Positions 45,830 through 56,429 of a stretch of DNA of 64,000 nt are shown piece after piece. The stretch is from contig NC_056733.1 in NCBI RefSeq assembly GCF_019279795.1, positions 1,425,416,812 to 1,425,480,811 on the forward strand, written 5' to 3'. Below the pieces are notes generated by a model. It had not been told where the DNA came from, did not search any database, and was given only the letters and a program-made list of their open reading frames with translations. The stretch comes from Protopterus annectens. Its lineage: Eukaryota > Chordata > Ceratodontiformes > Protopteridae. How positions within the stretch are numbered: the first letter of the stretch is position 1; each line of letters starts with the position of its first letter. The position numbers were made by a program, and so were the translations under genes.

Positions 45830-47040
45830 TTAAAAAATCCAGTTTAAAGCATCAAATAGAATGAATGCCACCAACATAAAAATTAATTTATCGTGAATAG
45901 TTTGCCATTTACAGTTTCCTAGTAACACTTACAGTTCTAGAGATATGAATATTTGTTTGAACTATAAGGTGATAACTTTGTGTTTTTATTAAGGCACAAG
46001 CCACATCCACTGGGAGTTAAAGGTACGCTCTCAAAAGAGCTGTACTAGAGGGAATGGATTATTACTGTTTTTTTTTTTTCTTTATATTACTTACTATATC
46101 TCTCAACTGTACTATATTTCCAGGCAAATACAGAATTTTTGACTAAAGGAAATTGCATGCCGTCCCCTTTAAATTATATATTTTTTTGCAATTCGCATTT
46201 GGCCAATGCCATTTGTGACCCATCCTATCAACAGCCTGTTATTGCAATGACATAAAGCAGAATTGTGACCTGTGCTCATGATACTGCAAGTAGGAACATA
46301 CTATATCCTACACTCTTTGTCAGTCTAAGGTCAGTGCTAACAGCCCTGATTTGATAGGATTGTCTTATTCTGGCAGAGAGAGGTATGCAGGTTTTGTCAA
46401 AAAAAAAAAAACAAGAGAGAGAGAATTCCTGCTGGTACCCTGCATGCTGTGCATAGAGAGGAGCAGACGAAGGGGACAAAAAAGCCCACTTAATTTATTT
46501 TATTTTTTAATTTTTATTTTTATTTTCTGTGTCTCAGGTTACTGTTACCAGAGGTACTTTTCAACTGTGCCTACCTTTTCTATAATGCTGCATGTGAAAT
46601 TGTGGCAGAAGTTATAAAGGTAAGGCTCTTCCAACTTTGCCAAGCAGTTTAGGTTGATAATTAAAACAGAATCATTGTATACTAAACAGCAGCAAGCATT
46701 TCCATTCCTTACCCCTATTATAACTTCATTATGAAATTCTATTAATTGTTAGGAATGAAAGTTCTTATTATTCTTCCAATAAATATGCCCTTGTTCACTA
46801 CAGAAGTGGTGGAATATTTTTTTTTTTATTTTGTAGTGTCCGAAAATAGGAAAAAGCAAAGTATGTTGCTTTATATGGACATGCAAATAATATGGTGAAC
46901 ATGAAAGCAAATTAGGAGGTGAATATTAAAAAACAATGGAAATGTACAAATATTTCCGAAGTTTTGTAACCAGAGTTTTTAGGAGTCCAACAATGTCTTC
47001 TTTCAAGCATTTCTAGGCTGATAATGAAAGAAGGGAGAAA
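45830..47040. other. AT-rich non-coding stretch
   Basis: T- and A-runs at 46070-46080, 46401-46412 and 46808-46817. No gene or repeat family recognised. Base composition changes after about 47 kb to a TG/CA-rich style. Confidence 0.35.
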
Positions 47041-47061
47041 AATAATCCCCAGGATTCACAA

Positions 47062-47099
47062 AGCCTCCGTGTAAGAGTTATAACTCTTACACGGAGGCT
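47062..47099. repeat. Perfect 38-bp palindrome
   Basis: Arms of 19 bases (agcctccgtgtaagagtta and its exact complement) meet with no loop at 47080/47081. A related word (ggtccgtgtaagac) recurs at 47174-47187. It could be the end of a mobile element or the stem of an RNA. Confidence 0.9.
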
Positions 47100-47191
47100 G
47101 CAGTTAAACGGAGTGATGTCAGCATGCTTTGCATATTCATGAGAGCATGCTGAATCACACCTAAGTCTAACACGGTCCGTGTAAGACAGTA

Positions 47192-47235
47192 GGGGGCGTG
47201 TCCGTAGGCCGAGCCCTGCAAGCGGACACGCCCCC
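47192..47235. repeat. 13-bp GC-rich inverted repeat
   Basis: Arm gggggcgtgtccg at 47192-47204 is exactly inverted at 47223-47235, with an 18-base loop. Confidence 0.85.
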
Positions 47236-47470
47236 AGAAGTGTAAAAGTGCCCAAAGTAAACACCCACAGCAGAGTCCACGGAAATGTGAATAAACACAA
47301 CACAACACATGCCCCCACAGACTATGAACATAAAATATATATAAATGAACATGTTATATATTTTTTTTAAATTGTAAAGATGTTTAACTGTGAGTGCGCT
47401 CGTTTGCGCGGGTGTGCCCGTAGCAGTCAGTGGGAAAGCATATAAGAACTAAATATGCAAAATAAGCCAG

Positions 47471-47555
47471 GAAGCAATAGCGTAGCGGTAGAGATGTTGG
47501 CTGAAGAACAGGCATTCATGGTTCGAGCTCCCACAACACCATTTTTTTTTTTTGC
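47471..47555 (+). repeat. tRNA-Phe-like sequence followed by a T12 run
   Basis: tagcgtagcggtagag fits box A, gctgaagaac fits a tRNA-Phe anticodon loop (GAA), and ggttcgagctccc fits box B. A run of 12 T at about 47543-47554 would terminate Pol III. The T-stem does not pair well, so it is a tRNA-derived repeat rather than a working gene. Confidence 0.5.
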
Positions 47556-47680
47556 AAAATAAGCAGGAAACAAGTCCCTGACAAATATGTACACATAAAA
47601 CCACAAGTTATGTAAAATGTAATGAAATAGCCCATTTATATTGAAGACATGTGAGGTAACAAAAGAAGAAAAAATGCCAG

Positions 47681-47860
47681 ATATGCCCATAGCTGAGCTA
47701 CAGTTTAACAGAGTGAGTGCATGTGCCCGTAGATGAGCAGTGGTTTAACTGGTGCAAAATGAGTGCCCGTAGCTGAGCAGTAGTTTAACACGCTAAATCT
47801 ATGTGCCCCTAACTGAGCTGAGCGTAATATGCGTGCCAATAGCCAAATGAGGCTTAAAGC
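47681..47860. repeat. 40-bp tandem repeat, about 4.5 units
   Basis: Units start at 47681, 47721, 47761, 47801 and 47831. Each begins with a form of atgtgcccgtagctgagcag, mostly followed by tagtttaac. The first three intervals are exactly 40 bases, the last is 30. Divergence is moderate. Confidence 0.75.
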
Positions 47861-47870
47861 AGCGTACCCC

Positions 47871-48110
47871 GTTTGCGCGGAGCTGTGCACCGCGCAAACA
47901 AGCTAACCGATGGGCAACGTTGAGCAAGCCGTATCAAAACTGCCTTTACACAGACACACCCCTCAGCATGTCTAGACAGTCATGAAAAATAAAAAGCAGT
48001 GGCCAGGTTCGAACCCAGGATACTATACACCATAGTCAAGGTACAGAACCACTAAGCCATGACAGCAGTACCTGTAAATGCAATAATAGCTAATATATAG
48101 GAATGAATAC
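47871..48110. repeat. Long direct repeat, left copy (flanks the Myb/SANT-like gene)
   Basis: Contains ccgcgcaaacaagctaacc, aactgccttta, a tRNA-like antisense block (gttcgaaccca to accactaagccatgac, 48006-48062) and aggaatgaatacaaa. The same landmarks in the same order lie at 50925-51180. An internal 10-bp inverted repeat is at 47871-47880 and 47890-47899. Confidence 0.65.
48003..48062 (-). repeat. tRNA-like sequence in the left direct repeat
   Basis: On the minus strand: catggcttagtggttctgta (box A) and cctgggttcgaacctggcc (box B). Its counterpart is at 51053-51107. Confidence 0.6.
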
Positions 48111-48194
48111 AAACTAGAGCATGACAATGCAGGTTTACTGAAGTTGATACAATTCCAAAATGGCCAATCACAGATATGTGTGGGAAAAACGGAC

Positions 48195-48201
48195 TATATA
48201 A
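48195..48201 (+). promoter_or_regulatory. TATA box upstream of the Myb/SANT-like gene
   Basis: The sequence ctatataag lies 57 bases before the start codon at 48258. Transcription would begin near 48225, giving a short 5' leader. A TATA box this well placed is seen at no other coding locus in the window. Confidence 0.55.
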
Positions 48202-48257
48202 GCCCCATAGGCGGGAATACATAGCATAAATGATTGTAGAACTGACCTGCAGGCAGA

Positions 48258-48561
48258 ATGACAGGAGTAGGAGAGGGTAGTCACTTTCGAGCACAGAGGT
48301 GGGGTGTTGAGGAGTCCAGGTACATGGTCTGGCTCCTAGTCCATAATTATGAGGCCCAACTCATGCAGGGCCAGGTCCTCTGGGGAGCATACAGGACTGA
48401 GGCATGGGACCGGTTGGCTCATGATCTCTCCAGTGCCACAGGGATTCCAAGGACTGGTGAGCAGGTCCGTCACCACCATGCGGACCTGAAGAGACGCAAG
48501 CAGGACCAACTGAACCTTTGGATCCAGGAGGCCCGGCAAACACCCAATGCCCCACTACTGA
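48258..48561 (+). CDS. Myb/SANT-like DNA-binding protein, exon 1
   Basis: Start codon at 48258 (gcagaATGaca), 57 bases after a TATA box. The exon encodes about 101 residues. RWGVEESRYMVWLLVHNYEA and RTEAWDRLAHDLSSATG, then RTGEQVRHHHADLKRRKQDQ, fit a Myb/SANT-like trihelical domain: acidic first helix, W-containing second helix and basic RxxEQVRxxxxDLKR third helix, as in the MSANTD/NAIF1-type proteins and in Myb-like partners of PIF/Harbinger transposases. Such proteins bind DNA in the nucleus. The donor a|gtaagtaac at 48562 leaves phase 1. The same RTxEQVRHHxxDL signature occurs in the second locus at 55605. No stop or frameshift is present. Whether it is a host gene or a transposon gene is not settled. 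Confidence 0.65.
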
Positions 48562-48650
48562 GTAAGTAACATTTAATTATGTATGTAAGAAATTAAACTA
48601 GCTGATATTATGGAGATGTGTATTCCAATATTACTTCATTTATATTACAG

Positions 48651-48719
48651 CTGCAGGTGTCCGTTCTGCGAACCGCAGAGCCTATGGCGATAGGCTGGTG
48701 CGGTTGCGCCACCAGGCAG
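48651..48719 (+). CDS. Myb/SANT-like DNA-binding protein, exon 2
   Basis: A 69-nt exon between the acceptor tatattacag (48641-48650) and the donor gtcagtaat at 48720. In phase 1 it encodes GVRSANRRAYGDRLVRLRHQ, a basic stretch that could extend the DNA-binding region or act as a nuclear localisation signal. Phase 1 is kept on both sides. Confidence 0.55.
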
Positions 48720-49947
48720 GTCAGTAATCCACTACCAGTAACTGTAAAGAAATATAAAAGTATGACAGTCAGCAAAAGAGTGCAGTGTAGTCAGTAAGGA
48801 ATAAAATCTGCAAGTAACAGTGTGAAAGTGTATGCAAGTATTGCTTGATTACAAAAGTGTGTTCCAGCCTGTAAGTTTAACCTAAACATGAAACTGTCTG
48901 ACATATATTCTGAAATAAAAATGCCCTGCCTGTAAGAAAATAGTACACAACCTGCAGCAGGCTGAAAAGTATAGCTGCAGAAGATGATGAAATCACATGT
49001 GTGAAATATATCCCTGTGGAAATACTGAAACATGACAGAAGTGAGACTGCTGGAAAGGATTGTAATAACTACTGGTAAAACATGTCAATAAAGCCTAGAA
49101 GTACCATCCTGAATAGTAAAATGAAAGCAAGTGAGAGAGTGTGAGAAAGTGTCATGAATCCAGCAATACAGTAGTAATAACCCCTGAATAAAGTATACTG
49201 CAGTCAAGACAGAATGAAATGCATGTGAGATTCAAAACCAAACAGCAAAATCTGTTCAAAGTCTTGCTGCATCTGGAATGTGTATCCCAAAATCAGGATA
49301 TGTTGCTCTCAGTCTGCAATATGCAGATAGGATGTTTATCTGATATACCAAACATCCACACTTGTCTACAGCTATATAAAGCAAATGTAGCAGGATGATG
49401 TAGCTGAACAAAGCTAGATATGAATGTGTATGAAGAACCATAAAATGTATATTGATGTTGCAGTAACAGTCCTATCACCAAGTTGAAATAGTTATCATAT
49501 ACGAAACTGTAGTTAGAACAGTAGTGTGTATATAACTGTAGCTATTAGAAATGTACAGCATGTGTATTGTTATTCAAAGGTGTTAATATTACTTTCTTCA
49601 CCCCACCCTATAACCACATATAACCCATTCCACGTGAAAATGGTATGTGCAATCACAATTAACACCCCTGGACGTTTATCCTGTTGGGTCATATATATTT
49701 GCATGTCTGTTGATGCATCTGCCCTGTTCATACATCCACACCTGATGGCCTGTTGCCATCAATTAACCCTGCATGTTGTTGGACTGTGTATTTCTGTTCA
49801 AATTATGCATGTGTTATGCACGCTGTTCAATGGTGTGAATATCTGGGTGTTTGGTTAATGGGAATACTAATGCATGCTGTTACAACTAATTGTGAATGGT
49901 ATTATATGTCACTAACCCAAACTGTCATGACATAATGCAAAACATAG
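48720..49947 (+). other. Intron 2 of the first Myb/SANT-like gene
   Basis: About 1.2 kb without a recognised repeat family apart from TG/CA-rich words. The 3' end lacks a strong pyrimidine tract, so the exact acceptor of exon 3 is uncertain. Confidence 0.4.
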
Positions 49948-50282
49948 TACGACAGGGAAGGCGGGTTCCAGCGGACCCACCTCTCCCACCTCAGCTGGCA
50001 AGTGCACCTGGCATTAGTGCCGAGTCCGGACCCTCCTCCAGTGGCCCTGTGCCACCTGCGGGTGGAAGCGCTGCAGGGGATGGGGCTCGCCCCCCCTCTG
50101 CAAGTGTGGCCGGAGGAGAACCACCACTCACCCTCCGTAGCGTCCGGACTGTGGTGCGTAGGGAGATTCGGGACTCTGTTCTCGAGCCCCTACGCCAGCT
50201 CGAGGCACGGGTGGCGCAACTAACTGGCATGCCTGTTGCCCCGCCTACACAGCCCCCAGCACAGCCCCGTCCTGGGCAGTGA
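49948..50282 (+). CDS. Myb/SANT-like DNA-binding protein, exon 3 (C-terminus)
   Basis: The acceptor aacatag at 49941-49947 restores phase 1; the alternative acag at 49952-49955 would lead to an early stop. The exon encodes a Pro/Ala/Gly/Ser-rich linker (DPPLPPQLASAPG, PVPPAGGSAAG), then a charged helix (LRSVRTVVRREIRDSVLEPL then RQLEARVAQLTG) likely to form a coiled coil, and ends at a stop at 50280-50282. With exons 1 and 2 the coding length is 708 nt, 235 residues. GC content is well above the flanks, and long open reading with protein-like composition supports real coding. Family function beyond DNA binding is unknown. Confidence 0.55.
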
Positions 50283-50849
50283 AGGAACAGTGGCAACTGC
50301 CTATGGGTGGGGATATCAGTTCCACTGTTGCCATCTGTGGGCTCATGGGCTCTGGATATCCATACCTCCGTCCCCGTCAATTGCATAACCCCCCCACACG
50401 TGTCATACACCGCCCCTGTATGCATCTTGTTTGTCTTGTCTGTTTACCTACCCAACCTACCTCCCTAGCTGTACCGACTTCCTTCACCTGACATACCACT
50501 CTCACCTGAAAACAAAAAAAAAGGGCACTCTGTACCCACAAAAAAATTATGCCCCATACATAGCTGCCCATTCCGCACACATGTCTACTGGACATGGAAC
50601 CTATCAATTACAATTGGCTGTACAAGTATTATTGTTGTCCTGACACCTCTCTCAGGGGTGGAAGGTTTCAAATGTCACATCAAATTACATACATATGCAC
50701 AGCTGTTGCTGATGAAGAAATGGGCAGCTATGGGCCTTACCTACATCCCTCCTGCACATCCCAAGCTTGTTTCCCTACTGTCTTACCCTCTTTGTGACCC
50801 CTTTTTCACCACTTTCCTGTCTCCCCATTTTCTTTTCTTTCAAAGAAAA

Positions 50850-50986
50850 TAGCGCGGGTGTGCGCAAGAGTAAGCACGTTTAAGCGGTTGTAATCGGGTG
50901 TGCGCTTGTGTGCGCTGAGCTAACCGCCAGTGCGCATGCGTGAGCTCCGCGCAAACCAGCTCTAACCCGGTTACAACTGCTTAAAA
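50850..50986. repeat. GC-rich segment with ~22-bp imperfect inverted repeat
   Basis: Arm 50878-50899 (tttaagcggttgtaatcgggt) is inverted at 50965-50986 with three or fewer mismatches. Between them are repeated tgcgc words. Similar words (gcgctcgtttgcgcgggtgt) occur at 47397-47416, upstream of the gene. Confidence 0.65.
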
Positions 50987-51180
50987 GTGCCTTAGTCACT
51001 TTGATTGACAGGTCCTTTACTCAGTTCAAAAGCAAAATAAAATCCCACTGTGAGTCCCGAACCCAGTAGTCTGCATGACTTACCACTAAGCCATGACTCT
51101 TATACAAGAACATTGTGCTAAAATAAATATATCATGTAATAGTAGGAATGAATGTAAATGGAATATAGATGTGTAGTACA
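50925..51180. repeat. Long direct repeat, right copy
   Basis: Matches 47871-48110 in order: ccgcgcaaaccagctctaac, aactgcttaaaagtgcctta, cgaacccag, accactaagccatgactc and aggaatgaatgtaaa. Offset is about 3.05 kb. It lies about 640 bases after the stop of the Myb/SANT-like gene. Confidence 0.65.
51053..51107 (-). repeat. tRNA-like sequence in the right direct repeat
   Basis: On the minus strand: gtcatggcttagtggtaagt (box A) and actgggttcgggactcac (box B). Confidence 0.6.
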
Positions 51181-53076
51181 CAAAGCATGCCATTTAGAAT
51201 TACTATCAAAACTAGTGGATTTCCATAATAGTAGTGTGTGAACAGAAACAGCCATGCTAGTTGGAAGCTAGTAGGTAATAATGTCACTATAGCACCTTGC
51301 AAGCCACACACATACTCACAGCAGGATAAGCACTGCCCATACCCCACAACCTCTTACAGGAACACATCAGGACCAAGTAATAAAATATGTGGAGCAAAGG
51401 ACCAAAACCAGGGACACATTACAAATAATGTTACAACAAACGCAGACAGTTCAGAGAGTAACAGGGTCTGCACTTTGTGGGATGTTTGGAAGGGTATGCA
51501 GTCTGAAACTTGAATGTTTGTCACCATATTCTGACTTGAGCCCAGAGTGACTTGCCAGAAAAAGGTGTGCATGAGATATTGACCAAAATATGAGGCAGAA
51601 ATGTGGACAACCTGCAAATATCTGTACACATGACGGGTCTGACACCACCATATTTGAATAGTTAAGAGCCTAGACATAGCAACAGTGAATGACTTACAGG
51701 GATGCCCCACAGACCCCATGTGAAATGTACAAACAGTAGGCAGAAAGGTGTAACACATGCAATGGTAACTATGGAGTCCTGAAAGTATTCATCACTTGCA
51801 TGGCAGAAAAAGTGTAGTAATACATATGCTCATGCTAACCCACAGTCACAACTGCAGCATACCAGACATTTTAATGGGTGTACCCCACTGATATGTACCG
51901 TTCCATGAAGCACATAACAGATGAACCTGAAAGTCTCTGGGACCTGCTCAGCAGCATACTCAAATACCCTAATAGATGTCAAGGCCCACACCATGGCCAG
52001 ACCACACTGCATGCTGTAACACCCTAGCAGATATAGCAAGCATTCCAAGGTGTGAATGTACATGGAAAATAGGAAAGCTACAGCAGCACGCTACAGTCAA
52101 GACACCTAGCAGGCATACAAGTAGTGACTGTAAAGGGCAACTATTGAAGCCTTAGCAACAAAGTGCAAGCAAAAGTGAAAGGAAAGCACACACACACACA
52201 CACATTAACAGTAGTAGTAGTTGTAGGTGTCAGTGTACATACACAGTTAGTACAGGGAACTGGAGAAATGAATGGAGGAATGTTAATCTACAACACACCT
52301 GGAAATATGAGAGAGATACCAACCTTTACACTCACAGAACATTGTCCACAGCATAACAGCATGGTCCCTGGCCTTAAAATCTGAAAGGGCTACGCTTATC
52401 TCACATACCTTTTTATAGCACTGTTCTGAAATCACAGTGAGAACTGCAATCAGTACACAACTGGCTGCATGCAATTAGCAAATGCTGGCTAACAATTGGT
52501 GCAAAGGCCATCACATGGGCATATGCAGATACCTACAAAAGTATGCTGTACTCCCAGTCCACACATGCAATACTTTCATTGCACCCTGAGAAGGACGTGA
52601 GAGACAGACAGAGAGAGAGACAGAGACAGAGAAAACTGCGATTAAGCAGACACAAACAAATTGTTCAGCAACAGCTACCTGAAAGCTGACAACTGGGAAG
52701 TGGAGCAGCAGGACAGAGAACTAGACGGCAACACAAGCAGCTGTGACAAACACAGGTAATGTAAAGTAATACTATAAAGGTCTACATACTGTGAACCCTC
52801 CATATGTGTCATTGGTCTGTATCCATATGTATATGAAGATGTGTAAAGGGCAGGGGACATACAGCAACTATCAGTGAAGGCTGTACATACATTTGTATGT
52901 GAGAGCATCTATGTGCACATATCAATGTTGGTTGATTGTAGGTTGTAGTGCCATGTACAAAGTAGGTTTCACAGTTATGTATGTTTAGCAGTATGTTAGT
53001 GTGTGTATACAGTATGGTAGACAAATATGTTGATATACCTGTCTAACATATGGATACGTATGTATGTCAACATATG

Positions 53077-53080
<4 letters not shown>
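51181..53080. other. TG/CA-rich stretch with one old MITE copy, no gene
   Basis: Apart from the MITE at 51370-51615 and short (CA)n and (GA)n runs (52187-52204, 52608-52630), no repeat or coding region can be supported. Stops are frequent in all frames. Confidence 0.35.
51370..51615 (+). mobile_element. Old MITE copy
   Basis: Follows the family through aaaccagggacacattacaa, aacagggtctgcactttg, gtctgaaacttgaatgtttg and aaaatatgaggcagaaatg. Ends are eroded. It is the most diverged copy seen. Confidence 0.55.

Positions 53081-53082
<2 letters not shown>

Positions 53083-53120
<38 letters not shown>
53083..53120. repeat. (AT)n microsatellite
   Basis: Pure AT repeat of about 38 bases. Confidence 0.95.
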
Positions 53121-53126
<6 letters not shown>

Positions 53127-53410
53127 GCATATATGTATACATACATAGAGAGAGAGATGTAGGAATACATAGACAGATGTAGATAGAATATTGTACAAAC
53201 ATATCTATGTAATGCACACATACAGATATAGATATATGTAGATACATATACATAGACAGACGGATCTGACTACCTACAGGTATGACTGTATATGACGACC
53301 TGCAACACAGCCTGTCCCACCCCCTCTGTCACTCACACCCCTCTGTGCCCCCCCCACATCTATAGCAATATATGTACATCAATATATATATATATGTGTA
53401 TATGTATGCA

Positions 53411-53412
<2 letters not shown>

Positions 53413-53472
<60 letters not shown>

Positions 53473-53480
53473 GATATATC

Positions 53481-53535
<55 letters not shown>
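53413..53535. repeat. (AT)n microsatellite with (AG)n end
   Basis: AT repeat with a small palindromic break (acatatagatatatctatat) near 53465-53488, ending in about 16 bases of AG. Confidence 0.95.
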
Positions 53536-53536
<1 letters not shown>

Positions 53537-53539
53537 TGT

Positions 53540-54250
53540 ATATAAATTCTGAGTGAGGCACATGTGTACAGATGTATTGCAACAGGTGCCTGGTGGCAAA
53601 GGCATGGAGTGAACACCAGTGTCAAAACCGGAGTACCATACCACATTCCAGATCACCTACACCAGTAACCACCAGATATGTGATTGGCTGCCCACCACTG
53701 CATGTGTCAGGGGTGAACAGGGTCATAAATGTGTACAATAGTGGCCCCAATGATATTCACAGTGGCACACTATCCTGGAATACCTGCACATGGTATGTGT
53801 CAGCGGACATAGTGCGTCAGCAATGGACATGTAGGTCGGTGTACCCCTCCACACCACATAATGGATGCCATGGTATGGACCTCACATGACAGCTACAGAT
53901 ATGGAGAAGGACACAGTGACATGTACAACACTGTGACAATGCACTCAAACACATTACCAATGCACAGTGACTGACAACACCACAGAGTACACATATGCTA
54001 CCCACATAGAGGTTACCACTCCCGGATTTACATATGTAAGTCACACCCATGACAGATGTCCAACAACCATAGTAACACCTCACACCATCCACAACCTAAA
54101 TGTCTGCTGTGTGTCGTCCGTGCCACTGCAGTAGAGTGCACATGTGGAGGTAAGAGTTCCTACCCACAGATAAGACATACCCTGCAATAAACCACACAGT
54201 GTTAAGAAGCAAGACTCCCCATGAGTACATGTCACACATACCCCTGCTGA
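53540..54250. other. CA/TG-rich non-coding stretch
   Basis: No coding region or repeat recognised. Confidence 0.3.
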
Positions 54251-54384
54251 ATGTTAGTCAGATAGGTAATATGCCATATGAGTCACCCTGTGTAACTGTG
54301 TGACAGCAGCAGGTACCATCACACCACATGTGTCACAATGGTCAGGGTAGCAGAACAGTACGCTGCTGTAGTCCCAGGGCAATA

Positions 54385-54440
54385 GCATATTGTATAGTAT
54401 TGTATTGTAATGTAATGTATTGTGTTGTATTGTATTGGTA
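54385..54440. repeat. (TATTG)n pentanucleotide expansion
   Basis: About ten units of tattg or a variant, lying inside an antisense LINE reading frame, where it replaces the part encoding the PxNYRPIS region. Confidence 0.85.
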
Positions 54441-55580
54441 TGTTGAGGTGCCTCCTTCGTGGAGTGGAACCACTGCTGCTGTGCACCAGTGTACAGGTAC
54501 ATATCCTGTAGTCAGGCTAGTGTTACATAGCACTTCTATATGTGTGTTTAGCTCCTGTCAGAGTTTATGTAGCATGCAACTGGGGATACCATCAGGTCCC
54601 ATTCATGTTGTGTATTCTGCTGTCCTGAGGGTGGCTCTCACCTGGACATCTGTGATGACAGGGAGGTTACAGTCAGCTGGGATAACTATGCCTTATTTTG
54701 GGGGAGAGGGCGGGGTGACACCTGCACTGAATCTGTCTGCCACAATGTTGTCGATATCTGTGGTGTCAGTGAAATATTTGTTGTTGTGTACTAACTATGG
54801 GCATAGAGGATGGATCCTGACCAGGTTGCTAACATAACTGAAGAAGGCCTTCTGGTTATCTGTAGTGTCCCTCTTGATTTCCCTCTCAAAGTTGCCCATG
54901 GATTTTGTATGATGGAAAATAGATCCTTACTAGTGCTGCTCAGACATGCCCTCCCTTTATGGAATTATGCTCTGTCTTGCAGTAGCTTCCATCTTCTGTA
55001 ATACAATCTGTCTATGGCTGGGGTCCACCAGACAGGATGCTGTCCCTTTGTGGAGAGTGTCTTGGTCATGTATGGGATTGCATGATCCATGCATTCTCGG
55101 AGATGTCTGTAGAAAGCAATTGTGTAGGGGTCAGCATTGTGGGTTGTATCTGCCACTGGCCCAGTGGGCTGAAAGGATACCATGTCACTGTTACAAAGTG
55201 TAAAGTTTGTATCTGTAATGTTATGCACTATAGTCGTTTGTGCTGGTGGTGGAGGTGGGATATGTATATCCAGGGCAATCAGTGTGTGGTCAGCTCACAG
55301 TAGTTGATGATGTAGGCCATACAGTACCTAGATACAAACCCCCAGAGTGAGGAGGTGCTCTTGACCTGAATCAGTGTTCTGACTGCTGGGGTTTGGTAGT
55401 ATGTCGTATGGAGTGTGCCAGGTACTGTTGCACAGTTGCTGGCTGAGCACTGATACCTGGTCATCTACATGTGTATCCACCAATAGACAGACAGATGCTA
55501 CATATGTGAGATATGTTGTATCATAACAGTCGAGTAGCATGTGTAGTATGTGTGCCAAATTCTGCTGACATATATTACTG
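54440..55580 (-). pseudogene. CR1-like LINE fragment: endonuclease end, linker and RT start
   Basis: On the minus strand WWTPAIDRLYYRRWKLLQDR near 54965-55030 matches the linker after the endonuclease in CR1-like ORF2. SDH-type sequence and a TLIAL-like block lie near 55280. The start of RT (TGYVPVHWCTAAVVPLHEGG) is near 54440-54510. The element then dissolves into a TATTG expansion. Many stops and frameshifts are present, and TG/CA changes are common, so it is an old copy. Confidence 0.65.
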
Positions 55581-55604
55581 ATACCAGGTTATTTTCTTTC
55601 TCAG

Positions 55605-56019
55605 GTACATGGCCCACCCGGAATCCCACCTACTCCACAGCTGAGGATGAGGAGATACACCAGAGCCTGGTGCGGGATTATGCAATACTCTTTTCCCGCA
55701 CCAGCCAGAATCAGCAGGAGAGGGCTGCACTGTGGCAAGACCTTGTCCGTCAGGTAAATGACATAGGCACGCATAATAGGACATATGAGCAGGTACGACA
55801 TCACTGCAGTGATTTAATCAGACATGTCCGTCAGCGTGTCGGATATCCACAGGCAACAGGTTGCCACAGGTGGTGGGGTGGCTACACATCCCCCACTCAC
55901 CAGACTGGAGGGACTACTCATGAGTGTAGTGGCTCCAGTCCGCCAGCAACAACAACAGCAGCAGACATGCATTATGATGGAGGCTGGAGCCACGCAGCAG
56001 CAAGACAGTGAACGTGCAG
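55605..56019 (+). CDS. Second Myb/SANT-like locus, DNA-binding exon with apparent frameshift
   Basis: The acceptor ttctttctcag ends at 55604. The exon encodes TWPTRNPTYSTAEDEEIHQS, then ERAALWQDLVRQVNDIGTHN and RTYEQVRHHCSDLIRHVRQR, a Myb/SANT-like domain related to exon 1 of the neighbouring gene. Near 55835 the sensible reading moves by one base into a frame with ATGGGVATHPPLTRLEGLL, a segment typical after the Myb-like domain in this kind of protein, then a Gln run and ERA up to the donor gtaatat at 56020. In the first frame a stop falls at 56009-56011. Only the shifted frame gives the phase-1 donor that the following exons need. A one-base insertion, or an assembly error, is the likely cause. 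The upstream first exon is not visible. Confidence 0.55.
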
Positions 56020-56246
56020 GTAATATGCCATATGTATAGTTGACTGTTGTGTACACTGGTAGTTAATGCATGTGTGAGGTGTGTCCTTGGTTTGTAGCTG
56101 TCACCATAGTATTTAATGTGCAAGTGTGATATCCTCAATATTAGCAGCTGACCTGTGAAAGGCGACTGTTGTACTACTGACCTGTATCATACTCAGTAAC
56201 AATGGCACAGTTGTGCCCACTAACATTAGTTTCTTCACGTCTGCAG

Positions 56247-56285
56247 GACCCTCTGGTATAACAGCAATGCAGCCTATCCATGCTG
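56247..56285 (+). CDS. Second Myb/SANT-like locus, 39-nt exon
   Basis: Acceptor acgtctgcag and donor gtgagtgt frame a mini-exon encoding PSGITAMQPIHA in phase 1 on both sides. Strong splice signals and matching phase with the exons before and after are the support. Confidence 0.5.
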
Positions 56286-56429
56286 GTGAGTGTGTATTAA
56301 CAATTCCTGTAATAGTGTTGATAGTACTATTTGGCTCACTTAGTAGTGCTCTTTGTATGCATGTAGGTGTGTCTGTGTCTGTGTGTTGATATCACGCATA
56401 CTGAGTGCTGTACAATTGTGTGAAACTGT

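Noticed and set aside
45223..45864. Plus-strand frames of 88 and 124 residues
   Set aside because: They are complements of the antisense LINE RT frame at 44301-45803.
47471..47555. Functional tRNA-Phe gene
   Set aside because: Box A, box B and a T-run are present, but the T-stem and acceptor stem do not pair well; a tRNA-derived repeat is more likely.
50002..50425. Alternative frames of 73 and 144 residues overlapping exon 3 of the first Myb/SANT-like gene
   Set aside because: The GC-rich exon is open in several frames; only the phase-1 frame joins the upstream exons and has a charged helix.
52985..53646. Tyr/Ile-rich frames around the (AT)n tracts
   Set aside because: Products of ATATAC-type simple repeats on both strands.
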